A stretch of DNA of 13,860 bases from DATGSL01 sp964645585 (GCA_964645585.1 CAZYAN010000073.1:1-13860); one strand, 5' to 3'; counted from the stretch's first letter, positions 1 through 10,685 are shown. Translations and numbers: made by a program. Notes: generated by a model from the letters alone, not told the origin.

Positions 1-389
1 AAATAAATTTTCAAAGAACACAAAATCTCTCCCCTCTCTTCAGAGAGGAAAGCCGCCAAGCTAAGCAAACAACTTTTTGGCGGTCAAGCGATGTTTCGCA
101 ATTTTTTCCAAAAGAAATTCGCGGCGCGCGGAAAATCCCGTGCGGCCGCGGAGAAAAATCGCTTCCTCCAACCCAAAGAACAGCGGCCAAAACCGTCGTG
201 CCTCGAAAGGCGGTCCCAGCCGGAAGCCGATCAATCTGCCTCGGCTTTTTCGTAATGCAATTCCTTTTTCGGTTTTCTTGAAAAAAAGTTTCCCGCGCAC
301 CGTTTTTCAGCAGCCCGGCCGCTACTTTTTCTGCCAGCCGCGCGCTTTCTGCTTTATTTCCCTTAGAAAAACGGTGTCTGATTTCTCGC
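1..389. other. Leader region without a recognisable gene
   Basis: Short open frames exist on both strands, but their translations are rich in Arg, Lys, Phe and Pro, show no family motif, start on TTG or GTG, and overlap one another. I see no convincing gene. The first 30 bases are AT-rich and contain CAAAGAACACAAAA, which looks like a fragment of a short dispersed repeat, though this is weak. A small hairpin at 33-48 is listed separately. The promoter of the downstream aldose epimerase gene should lie here, but no clear -35/-10 pair was found. Confidence 0.5.
33..48. terminator. Small perfect hairpin, possible terminator of an off-window gene
   Basis: CCTCTC TTCA GAGAGG forms a 6-bp perfect stem with a 4-base loop. 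Read on the minus strand it is followed by GGAGATTTTG, a poor T-tract; read on the plus strand it is followed by AAAGCC. It may be the end of a gene lying left of the window, but no gene end is visible and the stem is short. Confidence 0.25.
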
Positions 390-1313
390 ATGGAGGAAAT
401 TGAATACCTCGGTGAAAAGGTCATCCGCTGGCGGCGCGGCGCCTCGTCCTTCCTCGCCTGTCCGGCCCGCGGCGCCCGCCTGATGAACTGGAATTTGCGC
501 TACCCGGACGGCTCCGTGCGCGACATCATCCACTGGCCGTCCCAGCTCAACAGCTTGGAGTCGATCGGCTCCATTCGCGGCGGCAACCCGATCCTTTTTC
601 CGTTCTGCGGGCGATCGTTCGACAACGGCGAGATCGGTTTCTGGCGCGACCCTGCCGGACAGCGCCGCCCCATGCCGCTCCACGGCTTCGCCCGTCAGGG
701 CCGCTTCAGTCTCGACCGCACCGCCCCCAACGGCTTCTCCGCCCGCCTCATCCCAACCGCTGCCGACCGCGAAGCGTACCCGTTTCGCTTTGAGTTCAGC
801 GTCACCTACCGCTTGGAAGAACTTAGCCTCTACGTCGAACTCTGCCTGAAGAACCTCGACGAAGTGCCGATTCCTTGGTCAGCGGGCCACCACTTCTATT
901 TCACCTTGCCGTCTCGCGAAGACCGAACCCGCGCTGATTACCAGATCTACATTCCGGCACGTGCGGCCTGGCGCCACGCCGTCGACGGAAGCCTCCTTTC
1001 AGTCACCGATTTTCCGAATGAGGACCGTTTCGACAGCGCGGGCCTTTGCGACCGGATCCACACCGACCTCAAATCCAACGCGTGCTACTTTGGCTGCGCC
1101 GCGGATAACGAGCGCATCGAGATTCGCGCCGGAGAGGATCCCGAACCAGCCGATGGCACGAGCATCGTTACTTGGACCGAAAGCGACACTTCCCCCTTCT
1201 ATTGCGTCGAACCGTGGATGGGGCCGCCCAACAGCCATGAACACAAAAAAGGCCTTCATTTTGTCCCGCCCGGACGGTCTCGCTGCTTTCTGACGGAAAT
1301 CCACCTGCGCTGA
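390..1313 (+). CDS. Aldose 1-epimerase (galactose mutarotase-like) family protein
   Basis: A 307-residue soluble protein with the galactose mutarotase-like beta-sandwich signature. It would interconvert alpha and beta anomers of an aldose or act on a related sugar phosphate in the cytosol. Visible landmarks are NPILFPFCGR (66-75), PLHGFARQGRF with His98, the AGHHFYFTLP segment with His167/His168 where the family's general-acid His normally lies, and CVEPWMGPPN with Glu274 at the place of the catalytic base. Length is within the usual 290-350. The ATG at 390 gives a normal family N-terminus (MEEIEYLGEKVIRW); no Shine-Dalgarno precedes it. No sugar-catabolic neighbours are present, so the substrate cannot be inferred. 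A divergent, non-galactose mutarotase role (for example the YeaD/D-hexose-6-phosphate mutarotase type) is possible. The family call is secure, the substrate is not. Confidence 0.85.
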   Translation: MEEIEYLGEKVIRWRRGASSFLACPARGARLMNWNLRYPDGSVRDIIHWPSQLNSLESIGSIRGGNPILFPFCGRSFDNGEIGFWRDPAGQRRPMPLHGFARQGRFSLDRTAPNGFSARLIPTAADREAYPFRFEFSVTYRLEELSLYVELCLKNLDEVPIPWSAGHHFYFTLPSREDRTRADYQIYIPARAAWRHAVDGSLLSVTDFPNEDRFDSAGLCDRIHTDLKSNACYFGCAADNERIEIRAGEDPEPADGTSIVTWTESDTSPFYCVEPWMGPPNSHEHKKGLHFVPPGRSRCFLTEIHLR

Positions 1314-1610
1314 TTACGGTGTGCCAGCCGGCTTCCAGCCGCGAATGTGCATGACCATGGCCCTTCCGCATTCGCTTCGACCGGTGCATTTCGAAATGCC
1401 ACTCGCTGCATCTTGCACGATTCCTTCGCCTTACGCGCGCTGCGCCTGCTCAGCACGAGGGATCGACGCGCCTCATCCGATGGCACGCCCCGTGCTCATA
1501 CATGATCCAAAACGAACGACAACCGGACGTCCGCGCGACACCTGGTACACCAGTCAGCCTCCGGCAGCTCTCCATCACTCGAAGCAAAACCATCAACTTC
1601 ACCACCAGCT

Positions 1611-2045
1611 ATGCACCACCTTCAGAAAGTTCTTTCGGCTCACCCGGATCCACGGAGCACCGACGCCGATCGCATCGCCCGTGCAGCGGCAACCCTTGCC
1701 GAGTGCGCGTATTGCTGTCGGGCTTGCGCTGACGCCTGCCTTGGCGAGTCCGCGGACAAACTCGATCCATTGCGTCCTTGTATTGCAACGGATCTCGCCT
1801 GCGCCGAAATCTGCCAGTCGGTCGGCAACGTCCTGATCCAGCAAACCGCACCTGATCCCAGCCTGCTGAAAGCGCTGGTCAATGCCTGCGAAAACGCCTG
1901 CCGCATTTGCGCGGAGGAATGCGGCGAGCACGCGGAGATGCATGCCCACTGCAAACACTGCTCTGAGATCTGCCGCGAATGCGGAACGCAGTGCCGGGAC
2001 CTGATTGACTATTTAGGCGGGCCTTCCAGACGCGCAGCCGCGTAA
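1611..2045 (+). CDS. Cysteine-rich four-helix copper-storage (Csp/DUF326-like) protein
   Basis: 144 residues with 17 cysteines (32, 35, 36, 39, 43, 57, 64, 68, 93, 97, 100, 104, 114, 117, 121, 124, 128), mostly spaced i, i+3, i+4 or i+7 so that they line one face of predicted helices. This is the pattern of the DUF326 / Csp copper-storage family, whose four-helix bundles bind many Cu(I) ions through Cys thiolates. There is no signal peptide or TAT motif, so a cytosolic Csp3-like form is expected. A His-rich stretch (EHAEMHAHCKHC, 106-117) supplies further metal ligands. ATG at 1611 was chosen because the helical Cys repeat begins about 30 residues later; no Shine-Dalgarno is seen. The 297 bases before it (1314-1610) hold no gene I can support. 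No copper ATPase or CueR-type regulator is adjacent. Function is inferred from family membership. Confidence 0.82.
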   Translation: MHHLQKVLSAHPDPRSTDADRIARAAATLAECAYCCRACADACLGESADKLDPLRPCIATDLACAEICQSVGNVLIQQTAPDPSLLKALVNACENACRICAEECGEHAEMHAHCKHCSEICRECGTQCRDLIDYLGGPSRRAAA

Positions 2046-2142
2046 CGTCGAGCGCCGCTCACCTCGCATTCCAGCTGCTTTCACATCCCGCCTCTGCACA
2101 ACCAGGCGGTGCGGAACTTTTTCGCAACGCATGTTTTCTCGT

Positions 2143-2180
2143 TTGCACTTTCATATCAACGTATCCTAATATCTTGATTT
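2143..2180 (+). promoter_or_regulatory. Candidate metH promoter overlapped by a dyad (possible operator)
   Basis: In a locally AT-rich patch, TTGCAC (2143-2148) and TAATAT (2167-2172) form a plausible sigma-70-like -35/-10 pair with an 18-base spacer. Two arms, ATATCAA (2153-2159) and TTGATTT (2174-2180, 6 of 7 complementary), flank the -10. The stretch ATATCTTGAT (2169-2178) resembles one half of an ATCAAG/CTTGAT palindrome of the kind used by ArsR-family regulators of the S-adenosylmethionine cycle. That match is recalled rather than searched. The location, about 80-100 bases before metH, fits control of methionine synthesis. No cobalamin or SAM riboswitch signature was recognised in 2046-2249. 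Confidence 0.33.
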
Positions 2181-2215
2181 GTTATTAAAAAGTGGCCGGA
2201 TCGCCCGAACACGAT

Positions 2216-2229
2216 TGCGTCCCGACGCA
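2216..2229 (+). other. Short hairpin in the metH leader
   Basis: TGCGT CCCG ACGCA can fold as a 5-bp stem with a 4-base loop (a sixth C-G pair is possible). It ends 20 bases before the metH ATG and is followed by GTAATTTT. It could influence translation initiation, but nothing shows that it does. Confidence 0.2.
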
Positions 2230-2249
2230 GTAATTTTGACCATCATTTC

Positions 2250-5981
<3,732 letters not shown>

Positions 5982-5992
5982 CAGCGGGCTTC

Positions 5993-6568
5993 ATGTCGCA
6001 ACCCGAGAAGAACCAGCCGCCCCCGCGACACCGGTCGATCGCGACGCGATCCGGCGACGCGGGCCAGACGAGTCTGCTCTTCGGTAAGCGTGTGTCCAAA
6101 GCCGACCCGCAACTCGAAGCGTGCGGCGCCCTCGACGAGCTGAGCGCGGCGCTCGCTCTCGCCCGCGCCACCGCGCCGGACCATCGCGCGAGCGGCCAGC
6201 TTCAGGCGATTCAATCGGATCTGATTGCGATCATGGGGGAGGTGGCGACGCCGCCGGAGGCGATCGAACGCTACGCCAAATCCTCCTTTCAGCAGCTTGA
6301 TGAATCGCACCTGGCGCGCATCGACAGGGAATTGGCAAAGATCGAAAAAGCCCTTCCGCCGCTCAAAGGCTGGGCGCTGCCCGGAGTCAATTTACACGAA
6401 GCCGCGTTGGAAGGCGCGCGAGCGGCGGTCCGCCGGGCCGAGCGCCGTCTCGTCGCTTTAAAGGAAGCCGGCTTCCCCGCCCGTCCTCTCCTGCTGCAAT
6501 ACCTCAACCGCGCTTCCGACCTCCTCTGGGTCCTCGCCCGCGCCGCCGCGCAACGTCACGATTCTTAA
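5993..6568 (+). CDS. PduO-type corrinoid (cob(I)alamin) adenosyltransferase
   Basis: A 191-residue enzyme transferring the adenosyl group of ATP to cob(I)alamin to make adenosylcobalamin. Family landmarks are ATRSGDAGQTSLLFGKRVSK (17-36, ATP-binding N-terminus), GALDELSAAL (45-54, containing the conserved Asp-Glu), ARAAVRRAERR (142-152, the Arg/Glu active-site helix) and YLNRASDLLWVLAR (170-183, with Asn172). The segment before the RRAER helix is slightly divergent (LPGVNLHEAALEGARAA, where LPGG...LHxART is common), and Ser51 replaces the frequent Asn of DELN. ATG 5993 is preferred over an in-frame upstream start at 5924 because the latter lies inside metH and adds 23 residues unlike the family. 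Coupling to metH suggests a shared corrinoid supply. MetH itself uses methylcobalamin, so the product must serve another enzyme or B12 salvage. Confidence 0.92.
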   Translation: MSQPEKNQPPPRHRSIATRSGDAGQTSLLFGKRVSKADPQLEACGALDELSAALALARATAPDHRASGQLQAIQSDLIAIMGEVATPPEAIERYAKSSFQQLDESHLARIDRELAKIEKALPPLKGWALPGVNLHEAALEGARAAVRRAERRLVALKEAGFPARPLLLQYLNRASDLLWVLARAAAQRHDS

Positions 6569-6649
6569 ACCACGAAGATCACGAATGGAACGGCTTCACC
6601 GGAGAGGCGCGCCCTGAATAATTCGTGTTCATTCGTAACATTTGTGGTT
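6568..6649. repeat. Imperfect inverted repeat between convergent genes
   Basis: The arms 6568-6587 (beginning AACCACGAAG, ending CACGAATG) and 6630-6649 (CATTCG...TTGTGGTT) are inverted copies matching at 16 of 20 positions. Inner CACGAAT/ATTCGTG units can also pair, and the 42-base centre includes the palindrome GGCGCGCC. The repeat overlaps the last base of the adenosyltransferase stop codon and ends 46 bases before the stop of the convergent coiled-coil gene. It resembles the ACCACGAA/TTCGTGGT family of short dispersed repeats I associate with Verrucomicrobiota and related genomes. It may act as a bidirectional transcription stop, but there is no clean T-tract. Confidence 0.6.
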
Positions 6650-6695
6650 GCAACCCATTCGCCTGATCTTTTCGGCGTTTGCACAACAATGACGA

Positions 6696-7811
6696 CTAAC
6701 CGTCGAACTCAGGCCGGGTGCTGACCGTCTGTCCCGGTTCCAGGATCACCAGGCCTTTTCGATCTTCGTCCTCGTCGTTTTTCAACACCCGCACAGAGAT
6801 CGGCCCGGTCGCCTCGGTTGTGCTCCAGCTCCATTTTCCGATCTCGACGAACTGCATCGGCACGCCTTCCTCCCAACTGAGACCAGGACCTTCCCCGCGT
6901 ACGTAAAGCTTGTTTCCCGCGCCGATAAACGCGGTCGCCACCAGCGTCGTGGTGGAAAAGAGCGCCCCGCCAGGTTCCTCTTGAACTCTCGGTTTCGAGC
7001 GCGTCCTCCGCGCAGTGCCGGGATCGGCGCCCTCATCTCTATCTTTTGCAACATCGGCGGCGCCGTTTTCATTTCCGCCCGTAACCGAATTCGCTTCCAC
7101 CGCGCCGACCGCGCGTTCAGACGCTTTGGCGCGCGGGCGCGCGCCATCCGTCAATACTGCTCCCGCCCGATCGTTCGCGCCCTTTTCCGTTTGTTCATTC
7201 TCTTCCGAATTTCCCCTGGGTTCGTCATCCCCACGCGTACGTTCTTTCGATCCCGCCGGCACCTCCGCAATAACCGACTCCAGCTTCGCCTGAAGGGATC
7301 CGACCGCGCTCTCAAGGCTCTTCACCCGTGCTTCCACGCGCTTCACAAGCTGCTCCACTCTCGACTCCAAAGCGGTTGCTCGTTTCTTTTCGATGTCGGC
7401 AATTTCAGAAATTTGCCGACCCAGCTTCGCGCCGTGCTGCTCCAATCCGCCTTGCACCTCGCGCAAGGCGGCAGCGACTTCCGCAACCTGTTCCCCCGCC
7501 TGGGCGGTGTGCTGGATTACGCCGGCCAGGCGCGTCAGCCGCTCTGTCACGTCCAGCAGCGCCTGCCGTCCCGCTTCCTCTTCGTCGTCAGCATCGGCCG
7601 TCTGCTGCTGGCAATTCCAATACCATTCCAAAAGAAACGGTGCCACTGCCAGCACGGCCCCAAGCAGCAAAAGCAGAATGACCATCGCGCCGGTTCCCGG
7701 TCCAGGCGGCTTCGAAGCGAACTGGAACACCAGCCAGGCGCACAGGACAACAATCCCGTCCGCCACAAAAAAAGGCCATTTGGGAACAGTGAGCTGATTT
7801 CCGCCTTTCAT
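6696..7811 (-). CDS. Unidentified two-TM coiled-coil protein with C-terminal beta-type domain
   Basis: Function unknown. From the ATG at 7811 the 371-residue protein has five parts. A short N-terminus is followed by two hydrophobic segments at about 14-32 and 41-62, ending in EWYWNC. A long heptad-rich, Glu/Arg/Gln-rich region at about 75-182 is likely coiled coil. A disordered, highly charged Gly/Glu/Asp/Arg linker runs through about 186-281. A compact C-terminal segment at 283-371 is rich in aromatics and Gly (LYVRGEGPGLSW, GKWSWSTTEATGPISVRVLKND). The C-terminal pattern, Gly-x-Gly-Pro, then Trp pairs and a ...KND strand, is reminiscent of starch/glycogen-binding beta-sandwiches (CBM20/48-like), but that is only a resemblance. 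A GTG-type start at 7883 would add 24 residues; the ATG is preferred because VPKWPFF then leads directly into TM1. It lies 102 bases downstream of the phosphoesterase on the same strand, possibly co-transcribed. The topology suggests an inner-membrane anchor with coil and tail on one face. Confidence 0.75.
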   Translation of the reverse strand: MKGGNQLTVPKWPFFVADGIVVLCAWLVFQFASKPPGPGTGAMVILLLLLGAVLAVAPFLLEWYWNCQQQTADADDEEEAGRQALLDVTERLTRLAGVIQHTAQAGEQVAEVAAALREVQGGLEQHGAKLGRQISEIADIEKKRATALESRVEQLVKRVEARVKSLESAVGSLQAKLESVIAEVPAGSKERTRGDDEPRGNSEENEQTEKGANDRAGAVLTDGARPRAKASERAVGAVEANSVTGGNENGAADVAKDRDEGADPGTARRTRSKPRVQEEPGGALFSTTTLVATAFIGAGNKLYVRGEGPGLSWEEGVPMQFVEIGKWSWSTTEATGPISVRVLKNDEDEDRKGLVILEPGQTVSTRPEFDG

Positions 7812-7913
7812 TTCCGGGGATCGCGCCACTTTCCAATCTTCACGTTCAAATCTCAATTCTTTTCCGCGGACCCAGAAAACCAAGCAACACGACAGAAACT
7901 CCGCACCCCAAAT

Positions 7914-8768
7914 CTAAAATTGAAGAATCTCCCCGCCCGGCTCCGCGAGGACTTCGCCGCCGCTCACCGGGGCCCAGCGGTAAACGATGCGGCCCGGCAG
8001 GAAACCTCGCCGGGCCCTCCGCACTTCGCGAACGATCACCTCTTCCTCCGAAACGTCGACAACAGTTCGCCCCAGCCACGGCAGATAAGCGCCGGTATTG
8101 ATCACAAGGCAGCCGTTGTGCCGCCAGATCCCCGGGCGATGGGTGTGGCCGATGACCATGCACTGCGCGCGGGGCCGATGATCCGCCGCGAACGTCGCCG
8201 CCAGACTCGGACAATCCCGCCACGCGCGAAGGACTTCGAGCGCGCGGCCCGGGCTGCCAAGCTCGGTGATCATCGACGTCAGCCATTGCAACCGGGTGCG
8301 CGAAAGATGCCCTTTTCCCGCGGGCGTCCGCAAACAAGCTTCCCGCGCGGCTCGCAAATAGTCGGCCAGCGCGACCGGACCCGTCTCACGAATTTCGCGC
8401 AAAGCCGCCGCGTGATTTATCCGGAGCGGGCCGGCCTCGCGTGCCCAAGGCGAGATACCGTCGAAGAGCGCGTGTCCGTGCGTGACAAAGATTCGCCCGC
8501 TCAGCAAATCGACGTGGTCCAGGTCCGACACATCGGGATCGTGATTGCCATTGATCACGATCATTTGAATTCCGTCCCGTTCACAATTCTTCTGAAGCGA
8601 ATCCAGACAGCGCCGCGACCGCGCGGCAAAGTGCTTCAGCCGCAATTCGACTGTGTCGCCATTGAAAACCACCGTCCGCACCCCTTCCAAAAGCGGGGCA
8701 ATCTGGTCGATATCCTTCACCAGCGACGCTGGATGCCCGAGGTGAAGATCGGAAAGAACGCGAATCAT
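7914..8768 (-). CDS. Calcineurin-like metallophosphoesterase
   Basis: 284 residues from the ATG at 8768, carrying the full dinuclear metal-site motif set of the family: DLH (Asp7, His9), GD (Gly37-Asp38), GNHD (74-77), THGH (96-99, His97/His99) and GHTH (207-210). It should hydrolyse a phosphoester, but the substrate is not evident. UDP-diacylglucosamine pyrophosphatase (LpxH)-type enzymes share this fold, but I see no feature that identifies one. No signal peptide; cytosolic. A GTG start at 8792 would add 8 residues (MFTHILSS); the ATG is favoured because the family typically begins immediately at the beta-strand leading to DxH. The gap to the regulator upstream on the same strand (8769-9006) contains a perfect dyad at 8832-8850 that may be its operator. 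The following gene is the coiled-coil protein. Confidence 0.87.
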   Translation of the reverse strand: MIRVLSDLHLGHPASLVKDIDQIAPLLEGVRTVVFNGDTVELRLKHFAARSRRCLDSLQKNCERDGIQMIVINGNHDPDVSDLDHVDLLSGRIFVTHGHALFDGISPWAREAGPLRINHAAALREIRETGPVALADYLRAAREACLRTPAGKGHLSRTRLQWLTSMITELGSPGRALEVLRAWRDCPSLAATFAADHRPRAQCMVIGHTHRPGIWRHNGCLVINTGAYLPWLGRTVVDVSEEEVIVREVRRARRGFLPGRIVYRWAPVSGGEVLAEPGGEILQF

Positions 8769-8831
8769 CGAAGAAAGAATATGCGTAAACACCGAAAAAT
8801 ATAGGCGTTTTTTTTAATGCGGCCGGCGCCG

Positions 8832-8850
8832 ATAATGGAAAATCCATTAT
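8832..8850. promoter_or_regulatory. Perfect 8-bp-arm inverted repeat upstream of the phosphoesterase
   Basis: ATAATGGA AAA TCCATTAT has perfect 8-bp arms around a 3-base centre. It lies 64 bases upstream of the phosphoesterase ATG and about 155 bases beyond the regulator stop (minus-strand order). No T-tract follows on the minus strand: what comes next is a GGCGCC/GGCCGC-rich stretch and then a run of A. A DNA-binding-protein operator is therefore likelier than a terminator. The binding protein is unknown. Confidence 0.4.
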
Positions 8851-9006
8851 GCTCGAATCAGGGGGATCCCGTCTCGCGCGGATGTGCCGGACGCCATCCA
8901 AGCTTCATGGCCAATGCGGATATGGTTCCGCGGGCGGGAGGCAAACGCAACAAAGCGGCCAGGGGAGCCGCGGGATTTTTCAGCGCTTTTGTGCCCATGC
9001 GCTTTT

Positions 9007-10407
9007 TCAATGATTTATCCCTTCCGAAAATTGCGGTTCCTTCGGATTCATGCCGTGGTGACGAACCATTCGGAAAAACTGCGAGCGATCCATGCCCGCG
9101 TATCGAGCGGCGCGCGACATGTTCCCGTTGTGCAGTCGCAGCGCCTGGGCAATGTACTCCCGTTCGAAGCGCTGGCGCGCCTCTCGAAAGGGCAGCGGCG
9201 CCGTCACGGAAGTCTCCTTCACCGGCATCGCCGCCTGCTGGATATAGTCGGGAAGATCTTCCGCCTCGACAATTGGGTGCGGGTGCATCACCGAAAACCG
9301 CTCGACCAAGTGCTCGAGTTCGCGAACGTTTCCCGGCCAGGAATAGGATTCCATCATCGTCAGCGCGGTCGGACTGAAAGCCATTTCCCTGCCGGCTGGA
9401 CAATATTTGTCCAAAAAGTAACGCGTCAAAAACGGAAGATCTTTCTTTCGTTTCCGGAGCGGCGGGATGGTCAATGAAATGACATGCAGCCGGTAAAAAA
9501 GATCGGTCCGAAAGCTCCCTTCCTGCGCGAGCTTGCGAACGTCGCGGTTGGTTGCCGCGATGACACGCGCCTTAGACTTGAGCACAGCGTTGCCGCCGAC
9601 GCGGCTGTAACTGCCGTCCTGCAGAACCCGCAGCAGTTTCGCCTGCAGGTCGTAGCTGATTTCGCCAATTTCGTCGAGAAACAGCGTCCCTCCTTGCGCT
9701 TCTTCGAACCGTCCTTTGCGCTGAGCAACTGATCCAGTAAACGCGCCGCGCTCATGCCCGAAAAATTCGCTCTCCAGCAGCGCCTCTGGAATCGCGGCGC
9801 AATTGATTTCGACAAACGGCTCGTCCTTCCGCGGGCTGTGCGAGTGAATGGCCTGGGCAATCAATTGTTTTCCCGTGCCGGTTTCGCCAAGGATCAATAC
9901 GCGGCTGTTGCTCAGCGCAACCGCCTCGACCATATCGAAGATCGATTTCATGGCCGGATCTTGGGAAACAAGATTATCGAGGCGAAACGTTGCTCCGTGC
10001 TCCTGCTCCAATCGCGCCTTGTCAAGCACCTTGGCGACCCGCGCATTGAGCTCCTTTTCCGACACCGGCTTGTACAGATAATCCGAGACACCGATTCGCT
10101 GTGCCTCAATCGCGGATTCCAGGCTCCCATAACCGGTAATCAGCATAATCGGCACATCGATTCCGGAGCCGCGAATCTTCCGGATCAGGTCAAAGCCCCC
10201 CATCTTTTTCATCACGAGAGTTGTGATGACGAGGTCGAACTTCCTTTTGAGCAGCATGCCGGTCACCGCAACCGGATCGGTGCAAATCGTGGACGTGTAA
10301 ATCTCCCGCGGAAGCATTCGCTTCAGTTCCCGGCAGAACGCGGGGATGTCATCAACGATTAAGATCTGCCGGGGCGCCTGCTCCTTGCTTTTGCTTACAT
10401 TGGCCAC
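9007..10407 (-). CDS. Sigma-54-dependent response regulator (NtrC family) with degenerate receiver
   Basis: A 466-residue bacterial enhancer-binding protein. The receiver domain is at 13-130, keeping the acidic pair Asp19/Asp20, Thr91 and Lys113. At the phosphoacceptor position the usual TDLRMPGMDG reads TTLVMKKMGG, so Thr63 (codon ACT, 10219-10221) replaces Asp and the following Met-Pro is lost. The AAA+ domain is at about 146-385, with Walker A GETGTGKQ (174-181), the sigma-54-contacting loop GAFTGS (221-226; Ser226 where Ala is usual), Walker B GTLFLDEIGE (240-249), arginine-finger region FRTDLFYRL (299-307) and the PGNVREL sensor II. A Fis-type helix-turn-helix lies at 413-452 (GNMSRAARYAGMDRSQFFRMVRHHG). 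No cognate histidine kinase is in the window. It is divergent to the dehydrogenase and pckA genes, both preceded by sigma-54 promoters. One 21-bp repeat copy ends at 10456, with its near edge 28 bases before the start, suggesting autoregulation. It should still hydrolyse ATP and contact sigma-54, but activation by phosphorylation at the normal site looks impossible. Confidence 0.95.
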   Translation of the reverse strand: MANVSKSKEQAPRQILIVDDIPAFCRELKRMLPREIYTSTICTDPVAVTGMLLKRKFDLVITTLVMKKMGGFDLIRKIRGSGIDVPIMLITGYGSLESAIEAQRIGVSDYLYKPVSEKELNARVAKVLDKARLEQEHGATFRLDNLVSQDPAMKSIFDMVEAVALSNSRVLILGETGTGKQLIAQAIHSHSPRKDEPFVEINCAAIPEALLESEFFGHERGAFTGSVAQRKGRFEEAQGGTLFLDEIGEISYDLQAKLLRVLQDGSYSRVGGNAVLKSKARVIAATNRDVRKLAQEGSFRTDLFYRLHVISLTIPPLRKRKKDLPFLTRYFLDKYCPAGREMAFSPTALTMMESYSWPGNVRELEHLVERFSVMHPHPIVEAEDLPDYIQQAAMPVKETSVTAPLPFREARQRFEREYIAQALRLHNGNMSRAARYAGMDRSQFFRMVRHHGMNPKEPQFSEGINH

Positions 10408-10435
10408 TCGAAATCAAATCTCAACGCCGGCCAGC

Positions 10436-10456
10436 AATGTTGTCAAACAATCAACA
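10436..10456 (+). repeat. 21-bp exact repeat, copy 1 (candidate enhancer site)
   Basis: The core TGTTGTCAAACAATCAACA, plus two A before it, is identical to 11800-11820. The core is a dyad, TGTTG-N9-CAACA, with an inner TTGT-N3-ACAA. It sits about 266 bases upstream of the predicted start of transcription from the sigma-54 promoter at 10686, within the range of enhancer sites bound by NtrC-family activators. It is also 28 bases before the regulator's ATG. Confidence 0.7.
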
Positions 10457-10582
10457 TCGCGTTGACTATCCGACCACACAATTAGCTTCAGCCCGGAACG
10501 GTTATCCCGCAATCCGGCCCGGGTTTCTCCACCCGCCCCGCGAAAGGTGGAACAGGCGCCGCGAGCAGCCTTTCATCGAAAA

Positions 10583-10597
10583 GGGGCCTGAAGCCCC
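10583..10597. other. Small hairpin GGGGC-N5-GCCCC
   Basis: A perfect 5-bp GC stem with a 5-base loop, in the middle of the divergent intergenic region. No T-tract follows (AACTATCC). It may be part of a dispersed repeat or be incidental. Confidence 0.2.
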
Positions 10598-10685
10598 AAC
10601 TATCCTCCACCCCATGACCAAAATCATTCAACCGGCACCGCCAATGCGGCGCGTATCTGAACAATCGACACCTTTCGCTTCAGAT

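Noticed and set aside
1321..1836. 171-codon plus-strand frame overlapping the copper-storage-like gene
   Set aside because: Low-complexity Pro/Ser/Arg/His composition without a domain; it overlaps the Cys-rich gene in another frame, and that gene has a clear family pattern.
2046..2249. Cobalamin or SAM riboswitch before metH
   Set aside because: No B12-box or conserved SAM/SAH core was recognised, and the leader is short. A covariance-model search would be decisive.
6981..8804. 607-codon open frame on the plus strand
   Set aside because: It runs antisense across two well-supported minus-strand genes and the gap between them; Arg/Pro/His-rich translation without motif.
8976..9008. Terminator after the sigma-54 regulator (AGCGC/GCGCT arms near 8981-9003)
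   Set aside because: The arms are only 5 bp and 12 bases apart, and the T-run lies on the wrong side for minus-strand transcription.
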